Below are positions 29,487 through 38,832 of a stretch of DNA of 64,000 bases, one piece after another. Position 1 is the first letter of the stretch, and the number at the start of each line of letters is the position of its first letter. Position numbers and translations under genes: made by a program. Source of the stretch: M0108 sp044228695 (GTDB lineage Bacteria; Pseudomonadota; Gammaproteobacteria; Chromatiales; Chromatiaceae); contig JBGAUK010000009.1 of assembly GCA_044228695.1 (NCBI GenBank), positions 4,374-68,373 on the forward strand, in the 5' to 3' direction. Below the pieces are notes generated by a model, which did no database searches, was not told the DNA's origin, and was given only the letters and a program-made list of their open reading frames with translations.

Positions 29487-32400
29487 TCAGGTGATCAGTG
29501 GATCACTGATCGGGGTGCCCCCGGCCGGTGCCAACCCCGCCAAGGCCTGGTCGAAGCGCAGGTTCTGGATGGCGATACCGATGGTCTGGGTGATCTCCTC
29601 GCCCAGCCGGGCCCGCAGCGCCGGCTCTAGCTCCTTGAAGAGGCGGCGGGCGCTGGCCCGGTTGTGACGCAGGGCCTCGCGCAGGGCTTCGAATGGGACC
29701 GGGTCCGGGGGTGGGGCCTCCGGACCGGTGGACGGAGCGCCACTGCCGGCGGGGCTGGCCGCGACGACCCGCTCGGGCTCGGCGCGCCAGGGGGCGCTGG
29801 CGAGGAGGAGGGCTTCAAGCTGGTGGTCGAGGTCCGCCAGCCGCTCTTCCAGGTCCCTCGTCGCCAGCCCTGCCTGGATGAGGGACTCCAGTGCCCCGGC
29901 CGCCTCCATCAGTGCCAGGGCGCCGAGGTTGCCGGCATTGCCGCGCAGGGTATGCAGTTGCCGCAGGGCGGTCTCGCGCTCCCCTTGGGCCAGGTTGTCG
30001 CGGATCTCCTTGACCGCGTCGGCGGATTCGCGGGTGAAGCGCCGCAGCAGGTGCAGGAAGAAGGCGCTGTCGTCGCCCAGGGTCCGGGCCACCCAGGCCC
30101 GGTCGATGCCGGCGACATCCGGAAAGGCGTCGCCGGCGGAGCTGGCGACCTGGGCGGCGGGGGTCTCCGGGGTAATAGCCGTCAGGCCCTTGCCTTGGCC
30201 AACGTCATGGTGTGCGACGCCGCCCTGGGTCTCCGGGGTGATCGCCGCTCCGTCCCCCGCCGGCCTGGCCCAGCGCAACAGCAGGGCCACCATTAGCTCC
30301 AGGTCCAGGGGTTTGGCCAGGATGTCGTTGATACCCGCGGCGCTGGCGGCCTCCCGCTCCTCCGCCCGGACTCCGGCGGTAAAGGCTATGATGGGCAGCT
30401 CCATCAGGCCCAACTCGCCCCGGATCAGGCGGGTGGCGGTCAGGCCATCCATGATGGGCATCCGGACGTCCATCAGCACCGCGTCGAAGGCCCTGGGTCT
30501 GGCCTTCAGCAGTTGCAGGGCCTGCTGGCCTTCGGCGGCCAGGGTCGCGGTCGCGCCCTCCAGCGCCAGGGCCCGCTCCATCAGATCCCGATTCATGGCG
30601 CTGTCGTCCACCACCAGGATGTGGAGGCCCATCAGGCGGGGCCCGTCGGGACGGGCCGGCGTCGGGGCCACCGGTATGGCCTCCGTGCCCACGGCGACGC
30701 GCCGCAGGGGCAACTCGAACCAGAAGGTGCTGCCCTGGCCCGGCTGACTGTCGGCGCCCAGTTCGCCCGCCATCAACTCGACTAGTTGCTTGCTGATGGA
30801 CAGGCCCAGGCCGGTACCGCCGAAGCGGCGGGCAATGCCGGCATCGGCCTGGGTGAAGGGTGTGAAGAGCGCCGCCAGGGCTGTCGGGGCTATGCCCTTA
30901 CCGGTATCCGTGACCTCGAAGCGCAGCCGCGCGACCTCTTCGCCGAGTTCGCGCGTCAGGACCCGGAGGGTCACGGTGCCTTGCTCGGTGAACTTGATGG
31001 CGTTGCTGGTGAGATTGATCAGCACCTGCTCCAGGCGCAAGGCGTCGCCGAGCAGGGGCCCCAGGCACACGGGGGGTGTTTCGAGGTGCAGTGCCAGGCC
31101 CTTGGCATGGGCGCTCTGGCTCATGAGGCTGGCGAACTTGGCCAGCAGGATGTCCAGATCGAAGGGCCGGGACTCCAGGCGCAGTTGACCGGCCTCGATC
31201 TTGGAGAAGTCCAGCACGTCGTTGAGGATGACCAGCAGGGACTGGCCGGCGGCCTGGATACGCTCGACCAGGTCGTGCTGGCCTGGGGAGAGCGGCTCGC
31301 GGTTCAGTACCTGAGCGAGCCCCAGCACCCCGTTCAGCGGGGTGCGGATCTCATGGCTCATGTGGGCCAGAAACTCGCTCTTGGCGGCGTTGGCGGCATT
31401 GGCCTCGGCGGTACGGACCGCCACCCGGTGCTCCAGGTTGGCATTGAGGGCGCGGATCTCGTCCTCGGCCCGGATTTTTGCACTGATGGCGGCCAGTTCC
31501 GCATCCGCTATTTCACTCCTGAGCAAGAGGTTGCGATAGCGCCGGGCGCCCAGGCCCAGGAGGGCGAGGGCGAAGCTCGCTATCATCAGCAGGGGTCCCC
31601 ATTGCCGCCACCGCAGGTGCGTGATGGCGGCGGGGGACACGTGGGTGACCAATTTCCAGTGCTCGATGGCGTGCACCTCCGCCTGCCCCGGGGCGGCCGG
31701 ATCGATGGTGATCCAACTCCAGAGGCCGCTGCTCGTCCGGATGTGGCCCCGGGGCTCGGCGGCGATGCGAGCCCATTCCCGGGGTTGTTGCCTGGCCAGG
31801 CTATTGTCGCGACCGAACATGAAGCCCCAGGCATCCGCCGGGTCCGGCGCCAGGAGCGGGTAGCCCTGGTCATTGACCAGCAGCACTTCCTCGCCCTCGC
31901 CTGACGTGATCAAATGGGCGAGGCGGTCCAGGATCTGCTGGGCCTGCAGGTTGATGACGATCAGGCCCTGGTCCTGGCCCGCCACCAGCGGCAAGCGGAT
32001 CGCCATCCGCAGCATGGGCTTGTGGGGAACCTCGACGACTTCCCGCTCGACATTTAGGTCCAGGGCCGACACAAAGATGCCGTCCGGGCCCAGGCGAATC
32101 GCTTCCCGATGGTACTGACGTTGCGCCTTGTCCTGCAGGTCCTGCCGCGAAACCACCACCGGCCCTTCCTCAAGCCGGTCCACGCGGGCCAACTCCATGC
32201 CCGCCGCGCTCAGCCAACGGGCCTGGTCATAGGGGGGATTGAGGTACATCAGAGTCCGCAGGCGATCTTCCATCATCGTCCGTGCCTCCTCGGGTGCCGC
32301 CCTGAAGGCGTGGTTGACGACCGGATCGCGCACCAGACCCCGGAGGTGGTTCAGGGGCCGGTTCAGGGCCTCGATAAACAACTCGGCGCCCATCTTCAGT

Positions 32401-32522
32401 TGCTCGGACTGGCGGATCGTCAGCTTGTCCAGTTCGGAGGCGGCGAGGGTGATGCCGACGATAAGGGTGACCAGCAGCACCAGGGCCGCCAGGGGCAGAT
32501 AGAGGGCGGCAAAGCGTTTCAC
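29487..32522 (-). CDS. dCache hybrid histidine kinase with receiver, Hpt and C-terminal tail
   Basis: The 1011-residue membrane sensor has a helix at about 5-27, a periplasmic double Cache domain (about 35-305), a second helix (about 310-327), a coiled coil, HisKA with His390 (AHMSHEIRTPLNG), HATPase (about 500-610, GTGLGLSI), a receiver (about 640-755, VDDSAMN and VLMDVRMP), Hpt with QLHTLRGNAGN (about 860) and an end module with HNRASARRLF and LRFDQALAG. It therefore carries a full internal relay His-Asp-His. Its start overlaps the stop of the REC-PAS-GGDEF gene upstream, and it is the last gene of the operon starting at 43541. Confidence 0.9.
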   Translation of the reverse strand: MKRFAALYLPLAALVLLVTLIVGITLAASELDKLTIRQSEQLKMGAELFIEALNRPLNHLRGLVRDPVVNHAFRAAPEEARTMMEDRLRTLMYLNPPYDQARWLSAAGMELARVDRLEEGPVVVSRQDLQDKAQRQYHREAIRLGPDGIFVSALDLNVEREVVEVPHKPMLRMAIRLPLVAGQDQGLIVINLQAQQILDRLAHLITSGEGEEVLLVNDQGYPLLAPDPADAWGFMFGRDNSLARQQPREWARIAAEPRGHIRTSSGLWSWITIDPAAPGQAEVHAIEHWKLVTHVSPAAITHLRWRQWGPLLMIASFALALLGLGARRYRNLLLRSEIADAELAAISAKIRAEDEIRALNANLEHRVAVRTAEANAANAAKSEFLAHMSHEIRTPLNGVLGLAQVLNREPLSPGQHDLVERIQAAGQSLLVILNDVLDFSKIEAGQLRLESRPFDLDILLAKFASLMSQSAHAKGLALHLETPPVCLGPLLGDALRLEQVLINLTSNAIKFTEQGTVTLRVLTRELGEEVARLRFEVTDTGKGIAPTALAALFTPFTQADAGIARRFGGTGLGLSISKQLVELMAGELGADSQPGQGSTFWFELPLRRVAVGTEAIPVAPTPARPDGPRLMGLHILVVDDSAMNRDLMERALALEGATATLAAEGQQALQLLKARPRAFDAVLMDVRMPIMDGLTATRLIRGELGLMELPIIAFTAGVRAEEREAASAAGINDILAKPLDLELMVALLLRWARPAGDGAAITPETQGGVAHHDVGQGKGLTAITPETPAAQVASSAGDAFPDVAGIDRAWVARTLGDDSAFFLHLLRRFTRESADAVKEIRDNLAQGERETALRQLHTLRGNAGNLGALALMEAAGALESLIQAGLATRDLEERLADLDHQLEALLLASAPWRAEPERVVAASPAGSGAPSTGPEAPPPDPVPFEALREALRHNRASARRLFKELEPALRARLGEEITQTIGIAIQNLRFDQALAGLAPAGGTPISDPLIT
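29493..29511. other. Palindrome inside the last codons of the dCache kinase gene
   Basis: GATCAGTG and CACTGATC flank GAT, a perfect 8-base inverted repeat. It encodes the final residues of the kinase (SDPLI region) and ends four bases before its stop codon. As RNA it would form a hairpin at the very end of the operon transcript, but no T run follows, so a terminator or 3'-end stabiliser are both only possibilities. Confidence 0.3.
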
Positions 32523-33808
32523 GCCGCCCCGGCTCCCTGTTTGGCCCGATACATGGCCTCGTCGGCATAGCGGGCCAGATCGAGGGAGGTTTGGCCATGG
32601 TCGGGGTAGAGGGCGATACCGATACTCCCCGAGATCTCCAGGCTTTGGCCGGCGATCTCAAAGGGCTGCCGCAGGGCGTGGTGAATTCCCTCGGCCACCT
32701 TGATCGCCCCCGCCCCGTTGGCGACCTCCGCCAGCAGGACCACGAACTCGTCCCCACCGATGCGCCCGACGGTATCCGAGGCGCGGATTTGGCTGGTCAG
32801 GCGTTGGGCGGCGGCCTGGAGCACCTGATCCCCGACAGCGTGGCCCCAGGTATCGTTGATCGGCTTGAATTTGTCGAGGTCGATGAACATAAGGGCGAGT
32901 TTGCTGCCGTTGCGCTTGGCTAGCTCCAGGGCCTTTTCGAGGTGCTCGAAAAAGAGGGCACGGTTGGGCAGACTGGTCAGGGCGTCGTGGTGGGCCATGA
33001 AGGCCAGCCGTTCGTGAGCTTCCTTGCGCTCGGTGATGTTGAGGTTGACGGCGACATAATGGTGGATTGTCCCCACCTGATCCTTGACCGGGGCGATATG
33101 CGCCTCTTCCCAATAGACCTCGCCGGATTTGCGGCGATTCATCAATTCTCCCGTCCAGGGCTCGCCACGCCGGAGCTGCTCCCACATCCCCCGGTAGATG
33201 GCTCCCTCGGTCAGGCCCGATTTCAGGAGCCGGGGGTTTTGCCCCATGGCCTCCGCGGACGAGTAACCGGTTTCCTCGCTGAAGCGGGGATTGACATACT
33301 GGATATTGGCCTGCTCGTCCGTGATGAGGACAGAGGTGGGGCTTTGTTCCAGGGCCTGGGAGAGCACCTCTAACTGATCGTTGGCCCTCGCGATTTCGGC
33401 CAGGCTTAGCTCCAGGGCCCGGGTCCGCCTTTCCAGTTCCAGGTGCAGGCGGACCCGGGCGCGCACGACCGCCCGGTTGACCGGTTTATGGATAAAGTCC
33501 ACGCCGCCCGCGGTAAAGGCGCGGGTCTCGCTTTCGGCGTCGATCTTGGCGGTGACGAAGATCACCGGGATGTCCCGGGTGGCGGCATCGGCCTTGAGGG
33601 CCGCGCAGACCATGTAGCCGTCCATCTCCGGCATCATGACGTCCAGCAGGATCAGGTCGGGTTTCTGGCCCTGGGCCAGCAACTCCAAGGCCTGGCGCCC
33701 GGAGGTGGCAAAGCTGAGTTCGTGTTCATCCTCCAGAATGTCGAGGAGGATCTCGATATTGGTGGGGGTGTCGTCAATGATGAGGATCTGGGCGGGGCTG
33801 GGGTTCAT
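32519..33808 (-). CDS. REC-PAS-GGDEF response regulator (diguanylate cyclase), copy 1
   Basis: The start is ATG at 33808 (MNPSPAQILIIDD, 429 residues), overlapping the upstream kinase stop; the open frame continues upstream only as non-homologous sequence. Receiver (1-120): LLDVMMPEMDGY and the lysine in IHKPVNRA. PAS (about 140-255): YVNPRFSEETGYSSAEAMG. GGDEF (about 265-425) with an intact GGDEF signature and an RASD inhibitory site. It is expected to produce cyclic di-GMP under control of the neighbouring kinases. A close paralogue lies at 50740-52056. It is coupled by ATGA overlaps to a kinase on each side. Confidence 0.92.
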   Translation of the reverse strand: MNPSPAQILIIDDTPTNIEILLDILEDEHELSFATSGRQALELLAQGQKPDLILLDVMMPEMDGYMVCAALKADAATRDIPVIFVTAKIDAESETRAFTAGGVDFIHKPVNRAVVRARVRLHLELERRTRALELSLAEIARANDQLEVLSQALEQSPTSVLITDEQANIQYVNPRFSEETGYSSAEAMGQNPRLLKSGLTEGAIYRGMWEQLRRGEPWTGELMNRRKSGEVYWEEAHIAPVKDQVGTIHHYVAVNLNITERKEAHERLAFMAHHDALTSLPNRALFFEHLEKALELAKRNGSKLALMFIDLDKFKPINDTWGHAVGDQVLQAAAQRLTSQIRASDTVGRIGGDEFVVLLAEVANGAGAIKVAEGIHHALRQPFEIAGQSLEISGSIGIALYPDHGQTSLDLARYADEAMYRAKQGAGAA

Positions 33809-35850
33809 GACAGGCTCCAGCCCTGCTGGGCAGCCAACTGGCGGAGTTGCGCCAGGGCGGTGCGATAGTCGAGCCGGTTGAGGGGGGTGCTGATAGCGGC
33901 ATAGGCGGCTTGTAGGGCGGAACCGGCCAGTTGGGCCTCGATCTCGGCGTTGAGGCGCCGCGCCCTGCTCTGGCCCAGGTTCAGCATCCCGGCCAAGTCT
34001 TCGAGGCGCTGCAAGAGGGTGGCGGCGTCGATACCGGTCAGGGGGATGGGCTCCGGGGAGGGGGTCACGGCGCTGGCCTCCGGCAGGGAGCGCGCCAGGG
34101 CCGGGGCCGCGGGAAACCCCTGGGTCCGGCTGGTGGCTCGTTCCAGGTGGACGGTGAACCAAAAGGTGCTCCCTTGCCCCGCCTGGCTCTCCACCCCGAT
34201 CTCGCCACCCATGAGCTCCACCAGCCGCTTGCTGATGCTCAGTCCCAGTCCCGTGCCGCCGTATTCCCGAGTCGTGGACATGTCGGCTTGATGAAAGGCT
34301 GAAAAGAGGCGGTGACGCTGCTCTGGCGTCATACCGATGCCGGTATCGCGCACCGACAACCGCAGCCACGCGAACCGCTCCGCCCCGGGCGGGCCGGGTT
34401 CGGCGTCGGGGGCCAGGCACTCGGCCTCGATCCGGATCGATCCCCGCTCGGTGAACTTGAGGGCATTGCCCACCAGGTTGTTGATGATCTGCTGGAGGTG
34501 CAAGGGGTCGCCCACCAGGAGGGGTGGCACGTTCGGCGCTATGGCGAGGCTCAGGGCCAGGTGCCTTTCCTCGGCCCGGGGACCGAAGAGGTGGAGGGTG
34601 CTGGCCAGAATTTCCTCGATGCTGAGGGTGACCGCCTCGATCTTGAGGTGGTCGGCCTCGATCCGGGAGTAATCCAGGATGTCGTTCAAGAGGCCAAGCA
34701 AGGCAGTGGCCGACTCACGGATCTTGCCCAGGTAGTCGCTCTGTCGGGCCGTGAGGTCATCCTCGAGCAGTTGTTGGGAGAGACCGATCACCGCATTCAT
34801 GGGGGTGCGGATCTCATGGCTCATATTGGCCAGAAAATTGCTTTTTGCCACATTGGCCGCCTCCGCCTCCTGCTTGGCGATCAAGAGCTCCCGGGAGAGC
34901 TCCCGCTGCTCCCGCTCGGCCTCGACCCGATCGGTGATGTCCAGGCATTGATCGATATAGCCGACAAAACGTCCCTGGCTGTCGGAGCGGGGGGTAGCGG
35001 TATCCCGGAACCAGCGGTATTCGCCATCATGGCGGCGCAGGCGATAGTCCATGCTGTAGGGCTGGCGACGATCAAAGTGGCTGTCGTGGAGGGCGGCGCA
35101 GCGCTCGCGGTCATCGGGATGGATGTCCTCGCCCCATCCCGGGCCTGGTTTGGCCCGCGGCGAGCGCCCGATAAATTCCACCCAGGCCTGATTGGCATAC
35201 ACCAGGGCCTGGTCGATCCCCGTCGTCCAGATCAGGGTCGAGCCGCTATCCGCCAGGGTGCGCCACTTGTGCTCGCTCTCGCGCAGGGCCAGATCGGCGC
35301 TGCGGTCCACCAGCACCAGCAAGGATTGTTCCTCGCGGTGATAGTTGGAGCCAAAGTGCATGAGATGGAGGTCGCAGGGGATGGTCTGATCGGCGCCGAG
35401 CCTCACGCCCATCTGCTCCAGCGCCTGGGGTTCCGGCCCCGGGTTGCCCTGCAATACCCGATGCAAGCGGGCGCGGCTATCGAAATCGAGGAACCGCGCC
35501 ACCGATCCCCGTTGCAGGGTAATATTCTGGCTGATGCGGAACAGCTCGCAGGCCTGGCGGTTGGCCTCGACGATAAAACCCTTGGCGTCCACCACGAAGG
35601 CCGGCAGTGGCAAATGATCGAACAGCAGGCGATATTTTTCGAGGGCCGAGGCGATCTGGCCTTGGGCCAGGCCCAGCTCCTCGTTCTGGATCTCGAGTTC
35701 GGTCTGATAAATGCTCAGCTCTTCCAGCAAATGGGTCAATTCCAGGTTGCTCGCGCCCTCCTGGCCCAGGCGCGCCTGGGCCTGGCCGTGGGCGATGGCC
35801 TCCAGGGCCCGTTCGCGCAGGGCCGTCAGATTGACCTGGCGCTCACTCAT
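33805..35850 (-). CDS. Soluble PAS-PAS histidine kinase (non-hybrid) with C-terminal tail
   Basis: The 681-residue protein has no membrane segment. N-terminal helices resemble the LEELSIYQTELEIQNEEL linker common in PAS kinases; PAS 1 (about 70-180), PAS 2 (about 195-310, HPDDRERCAALHD), HisKA with His345, and HATPase (about 455-575, GTGLGLSI). A helical tail follows directly (RARRLNAEIEAQL and LDYRTALAQL), although receiver and Hpt are absent. It should phosphorylate a separate receiver, most simply the REC-PAS-GGDEF protein whose start overlaps its stop. Its own start overlaps the stop of the CheB/CheR fusion. Confidence 0.9.
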   Translation of the reverse strand: MSERQVNLTALRERALEAIAHGQAQARLGQEGASNLELTHLLEELSIYQTELEIQNEELGLAQGQIASALEKYRLLFDHLPLPAFVVDAKGFIVEANRQACELFRISQNITLQRGSVARFLDFDSRARLHRVLQGNPGPEPQALEQMGVRLGADQTIPCDLHLMHFGSNYHREEQSLLVLVDRSADLALRESEHKWRTLADSGSTLIWTTGIDQALVYANQAWVEFIGRSPRAKPGPGWGEDIHPDDRERCAALHDSHFDRRQPYSMDYRLRRHDGEYRWFRDTATPRSDSQGRFVGYIDQCLDITDRVEAEREQRELSRELLIAKQEAEAANVAKSNFLANMSHEIRTPMNAVIGLSQQLLEDDLTARQSDYLGKIRESATALLGLLNDILDYSRIEADHLKIEAVTLSIEEILASTLHLFGPRAEERHLALSLAIAPNVPPLLVGDPLHLQQIINNLVGNALKFTERGSIRIEAECLAPDAEPGPPGAERFAWLRLSVRDTGIGMTPEQRHRLFSAFHQADMSTTREYGGTGLGLSISKRLVELMGGEIGVESQAGQGSTFWFTVHLERATSRTQGFPAAPALARSLPEASAVTPSPEPIPLTGIDAATLLQRLEDLAGMLNLGQSRARRLNAEIEAQLAGSALQAAYAAISTPLNRLDYRTALAQLRQLAAQQGWSLS

Positions 35851-38816
35851 GCCTGGGCACCCCGATGCCAGGAGCTGATGTTGATGTGGCTGACCACGGC
35901 GCCAAAATCCGCGGTCATGACCGGGGCCACGCTCATGACAAACCAGCGTTCCTCGGTGGCGGAGTGGCAGGGATATTCCATGGAGAAGAGGGGCAGGGAG
36001 CCCTCCAGGACCCCACGCAGACCCCGATAGACCGCGCCGATGTCGGTCTCGTCACAGGGCGAGCCCGCCTGGCAGGCATCGAGATAGTTCACCCCCACCC
36101 CCGAGTGTTGTAGCGTCTTGTCGCCATTGGCCCGGGCGAAGCGCTGCCAGGCGGCGTTGACCATGACGATGAGCCCGGTGTGGTCCAGGACCGCGATGTG
36201 CTCCGGCAGGGCATCCAGGATGGATTGCAGCCGCCGGGCATCGTGAAAGGCCGTGACATCCACGAAGGTCGCCACCACGCCGTGAATGGTGGTGGAGGGC
36301 ACCCGATAGGGCAGGATGCGGGTCAGATAGGTCTTTTTGTCGTCCAGGGTCGTCATTTCGGTCTCGACCATGCGCTGGGTGACGAGGGTCTGGCGCAGGT
36401 CTTCCATCAAGCTGGGATAGCGCAGGATGTGGGAGATGTCCCCCAGGGGCCGGCCGACATCCAGATCCCGCAGCTTGAAGATCTGGGTCGCGTCGGGGCT
36501 GAAGCGGGTAATGTGCAGCTCGGCGTCCAGGAAGATGGTGGCCACGCCCGCGGCCTTGGCCATGCTGTCGAGATCGGCGTTGACGCGGTTGAGGACCAGC
36601 ATCTTCTCCTGAAACTCGGCATTGACCGTGCTCATCTCCTCGTTGACCGATTGCAGTTCCTCGTTGGAACTCTGCAACTCCTCGTTGGAGGCCATCAGCT
36701 CCTCGTTCGTCGCCTGCAACTCCTCGTTGGAGGTCTCCAGCTCCTCGATGGTCGCCTGCAGGCTCTCGCGCGTGGCCCCCAGCTCGCGCTCGAGAACGGC
36801 GACGCGGGCCATGGTCTCGGCATCCACATCCACGGGCTCGGAGTCAGCGATGGCGCTGTGGTTGGTGGCCGTCTCGAAGCACAGCAGGGTCAGGCGTTCG
36901 TCGCTTTCGGTGCGCAGGGGGTGGGCCGAGAGGCGGATGGTGCGCCGCTCGGCGTTGGGCAGGGTCACCTCGATGAGGTCGGAGATGATAGAACAGCGAT
37001 CCCGGGCCGCCTTGTAGAGCAAGGCCGCCGCCACCGGTGTCAGGTTTTCCGGCAAGAGGCGGTTGATGTCCAGACTGGCCACGCCCTCGCGGGCATGAAA
37101 ATAGGCATTGACGTCGCCAAAGAGGTGAATTGCCTCGTGGTCCTGGTTGACGATGATGGCCGGCGGGGCATACATGGAGAGCAAGGCCGTCATGCCCAGA
37201 TTGGAGACGGACATATCGGTGGTGACGCGCCGCGCCTTCACCATCTGGGGCGCCTTGCCCATGATCTGGGTCTGGTGGAGGCTGCTGGATTTACGCTCCA
37301 GGAAGGGCAGGACCATGTTGCCGACCCGCCGGAAGAGCTTGTGTTTGGCACTGATGGTCTGGAGGCCCTCGGTCACCGCGGAGAGGGACTCGCTGGAGCC
37401 CAACAGCAGGGCCCCGCCCTCGCGGATGGCGTATTGCAGGGACCTCAGGGCATGTTCCTGGGCCGTCGAATTAAAATAGATGAGGGTGTTGCGACAGGAG
37501 ACCAAATCCATCTTGGTGAAGGGCGGGTCCGCCAGCAGGTTGTGGCGGGCAAAGACGATGCACTGGCGCAACTCGTTCTTGATGACGAAGCGGTCGCCCT
37601 TCTTGACGAAAAAGCGCTCCAGACGCTCCGGGGAGATCTCGGCGGCGGCGGATTCGGGATATTGACCGACGCCGGCGGTCTCCACGCATTGGGCATCGAC
37701 ATCGGTGGCGAAGATCTTGAGGTTGGGCCAGCGCCGCTCGCGCTCGAAGGCCTCGATGAACAACATGCCGATGGTATAGGCCTCCTCGCCGGTGGCGACC
37801 CCCGCCAACCAGACGCGAATGGTCTCGCTGGGCGGTTTCTCGGCGACCATGGGGCCGATGACGGTCTCGGCAAGCAGGGCGAAGGTCTCGGGGTCGCGGA
37901 AGAAGCTGGTCACCGAGATCAGCATCTCGCGCCGCAGGGTAATGATTTCGTTGCGGTCGTGCTCCAGCAGGTCGTAATACTGGTAGAGCTCGGGGGTGTG
38001 GCGCACCTGCATGCGCCGGTCGATGCGCCGCATGATGGTGGTGGGCTTGTAGTCCGCGAAGTCGATACCGCCCACCTGGTGCAGCAGGTGCAGCAGGGCG
38101 GTCAGGACCTCCTCGGTGGTCATGGTGGCATGGGGGATGATCCGCTCCGGAGCCACCTCCAGCTCCTGGTAGGGCAGGTTGCGGATGTGGGCCAGCAGGC
38201 GGGCCGGTATCTCTTCCGCCGGCAGGATGGCATCGACGATGCCGGTGGCGATGACGCTGCGCGGCATGCCATCGAACTTGGCCGATTCCGGCTCCTGGGC
38301 CATGAGGAAGCCGCCGGCGGCATTGATGGCGACGGCGCCCCGGGTGCCGTCGGTGCCGGTACCCGAGAGGATGATGCCGACCGCGTGGCGGTCATAGACG
38401 TCCGCCAGGGAGGAAAAGAAGATGTCGATGGGCAGGGTCAGGCCCCGGGGGTTCTTGGGCGTCAGATGGAGATGACCCTTGGTGGCGTGCATGATGGCGC
38501 CCGGCGGAATCAGAAAGACCCGGTTGGGTTCCAGGGGCAGGTCCTCCTCGACCATGGTCACCGGCATATTGGTATGGCGGGCGAGCAGGGTGCTCATCAT
38601 GCTCTTGTGATCGGGGGAGAGGTGCTGGACTACGACAAAGGCGGCCCCCAGGTCCATGGGGCAGGCCTTGAAGAACTTTTCCAGGGCGTCCAGTCCACCC
38701 GCGGAGGCGCCGATGCAGACCACATAGCCCTCGAAGGGTGAGCCCTTGGGTGCCGTACCCTGGGTCGCGGCCTGGGGTTCCGGGACTTCACTCTTGATCA
38801 TCGCGTTGATTGTCAT
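35847..38816 (-). CDS. CheB-CheR-PAS fusion (methylesterase/methyltransferase sensor protein)
   Basis: The start is ATG at 38816 (MTINAMIKSE, 989 residues); ATG at 38801 is possible. The CheB domain (30-215) has the triad Ser38 (GASAGG), His65 (VVQHLSP) and Asp156 (SGTGTDG). The CheR domain (about 235-500) has TSFFRDP, the AdoMet loop LAGVATGEEAYTIG (a valine where cysteine is usual) and SCRNTLIYF. A strong coiled coil of repeated NEEL units (680-740) and two PAS domains (about 745-855 and 870-985) follow. There is no receiver on CheB. Such fusions occur outside chemotaxis clusters beside sensor kinases; the targets are unknown. No chemoreceptor gene is seen in the window. The stop overlaps the PAS kinase start. 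Confidence 0.9.
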   Translation of the reverse strand: MTINAMIKSEVPEPQAATQGTAPKGSPFEGYVVCIGASAGGLDALEKFFKACPMDLGAAFVVVQHLSPDHKSMMSTLLARHTNMPVTMVEEDLPLEPNRVFLIPPGAIMHATKGHLHLTPKNPRGLTLPIDIFFSSLADVYDRHAVGIILSGTGTDGTRGAVAINAAGGFLMAQEPESAKFDGMPRSVIATGIVDAILPAEEIPARLLAHIRNLPYQELEVAPERIIPHATMTTEEVLTALLHLLHQVGGIDFADYKPTTIMRRIDRRMQVRHTPELYQYYDLLEHDRNEIITLRREMLISVTSFFRDPETFALLAETVIGPMVAEKPPSETIRVWLAGVATGEEAYTIGMLFIEAFERERRWPNLKIFATDVDAQCVETAGVGQYPESAAAEISPERLERFFVKKGDRFVIKNELRQCIVFARHNLLADPPFTKMDLVSCRNTLIYFNSTAQEHALRSLQYAIREGGALLLGSSESLSAVTEGLQTISAKHKLFRRVGNMVLPFLERKSSSLHQTQIMGKAPQMVKARRVTTDMSVSNLGMTALLSMYAPPAIIVNQDHEAIHLFGDVNAYFHAREGVASLDINRLLPENLTPVAAALLYKAARDRCSIISDLIEVTLPNAERRTIRLSAHPLRTESDERLTLLCFETATNHSAIADSEPVDVDAETMARVAVLERELGATRESLQATIEELETSNEELQATNEELMASNEELQSSNEELQSVNEEMSTVNAEFQEKMLVLNRVNADLDSMAKAAGVATIFLDAELHITRFSPDATQIFKLRDLDVGRPLGDISHILRYPSLMEDLRQTLVTQRMVETEMTTLDDKKTYLTRILPYRVPSTTIHGVVATFVDVTAFHDARRLQSILDALPEHIAVLDHTGLIVMVNAAWQRFARANGDKTLQHSGVGVNYLDACQAGSPCDETDIGAVYRGLRGVLEGSLPLFSMEYPCHSATEERWFVMSVAPVMTADFGAVVSHINISSWHRGAQA

Positions 38817-38832
38817 TGAGAACTGATTTCCG

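Noticed and set aside
36640..36770. Apparent tandem DNA repeat of about 21 bases
   Set aside because: It encodes the NEEL heptads of the CheB/CheR coiled coil, common in that family, so it is a protein repeat and not a separate element.
36180..38741. An 853-codon open frame on the plus strand opposite the CheB/CheR gene
   Set aside because: It is the antisense of a gene with clear motifs. Its translation is Gly/Gln/Asp-rich without domain features, as expected in GC-rich DNA with strong codon bias.
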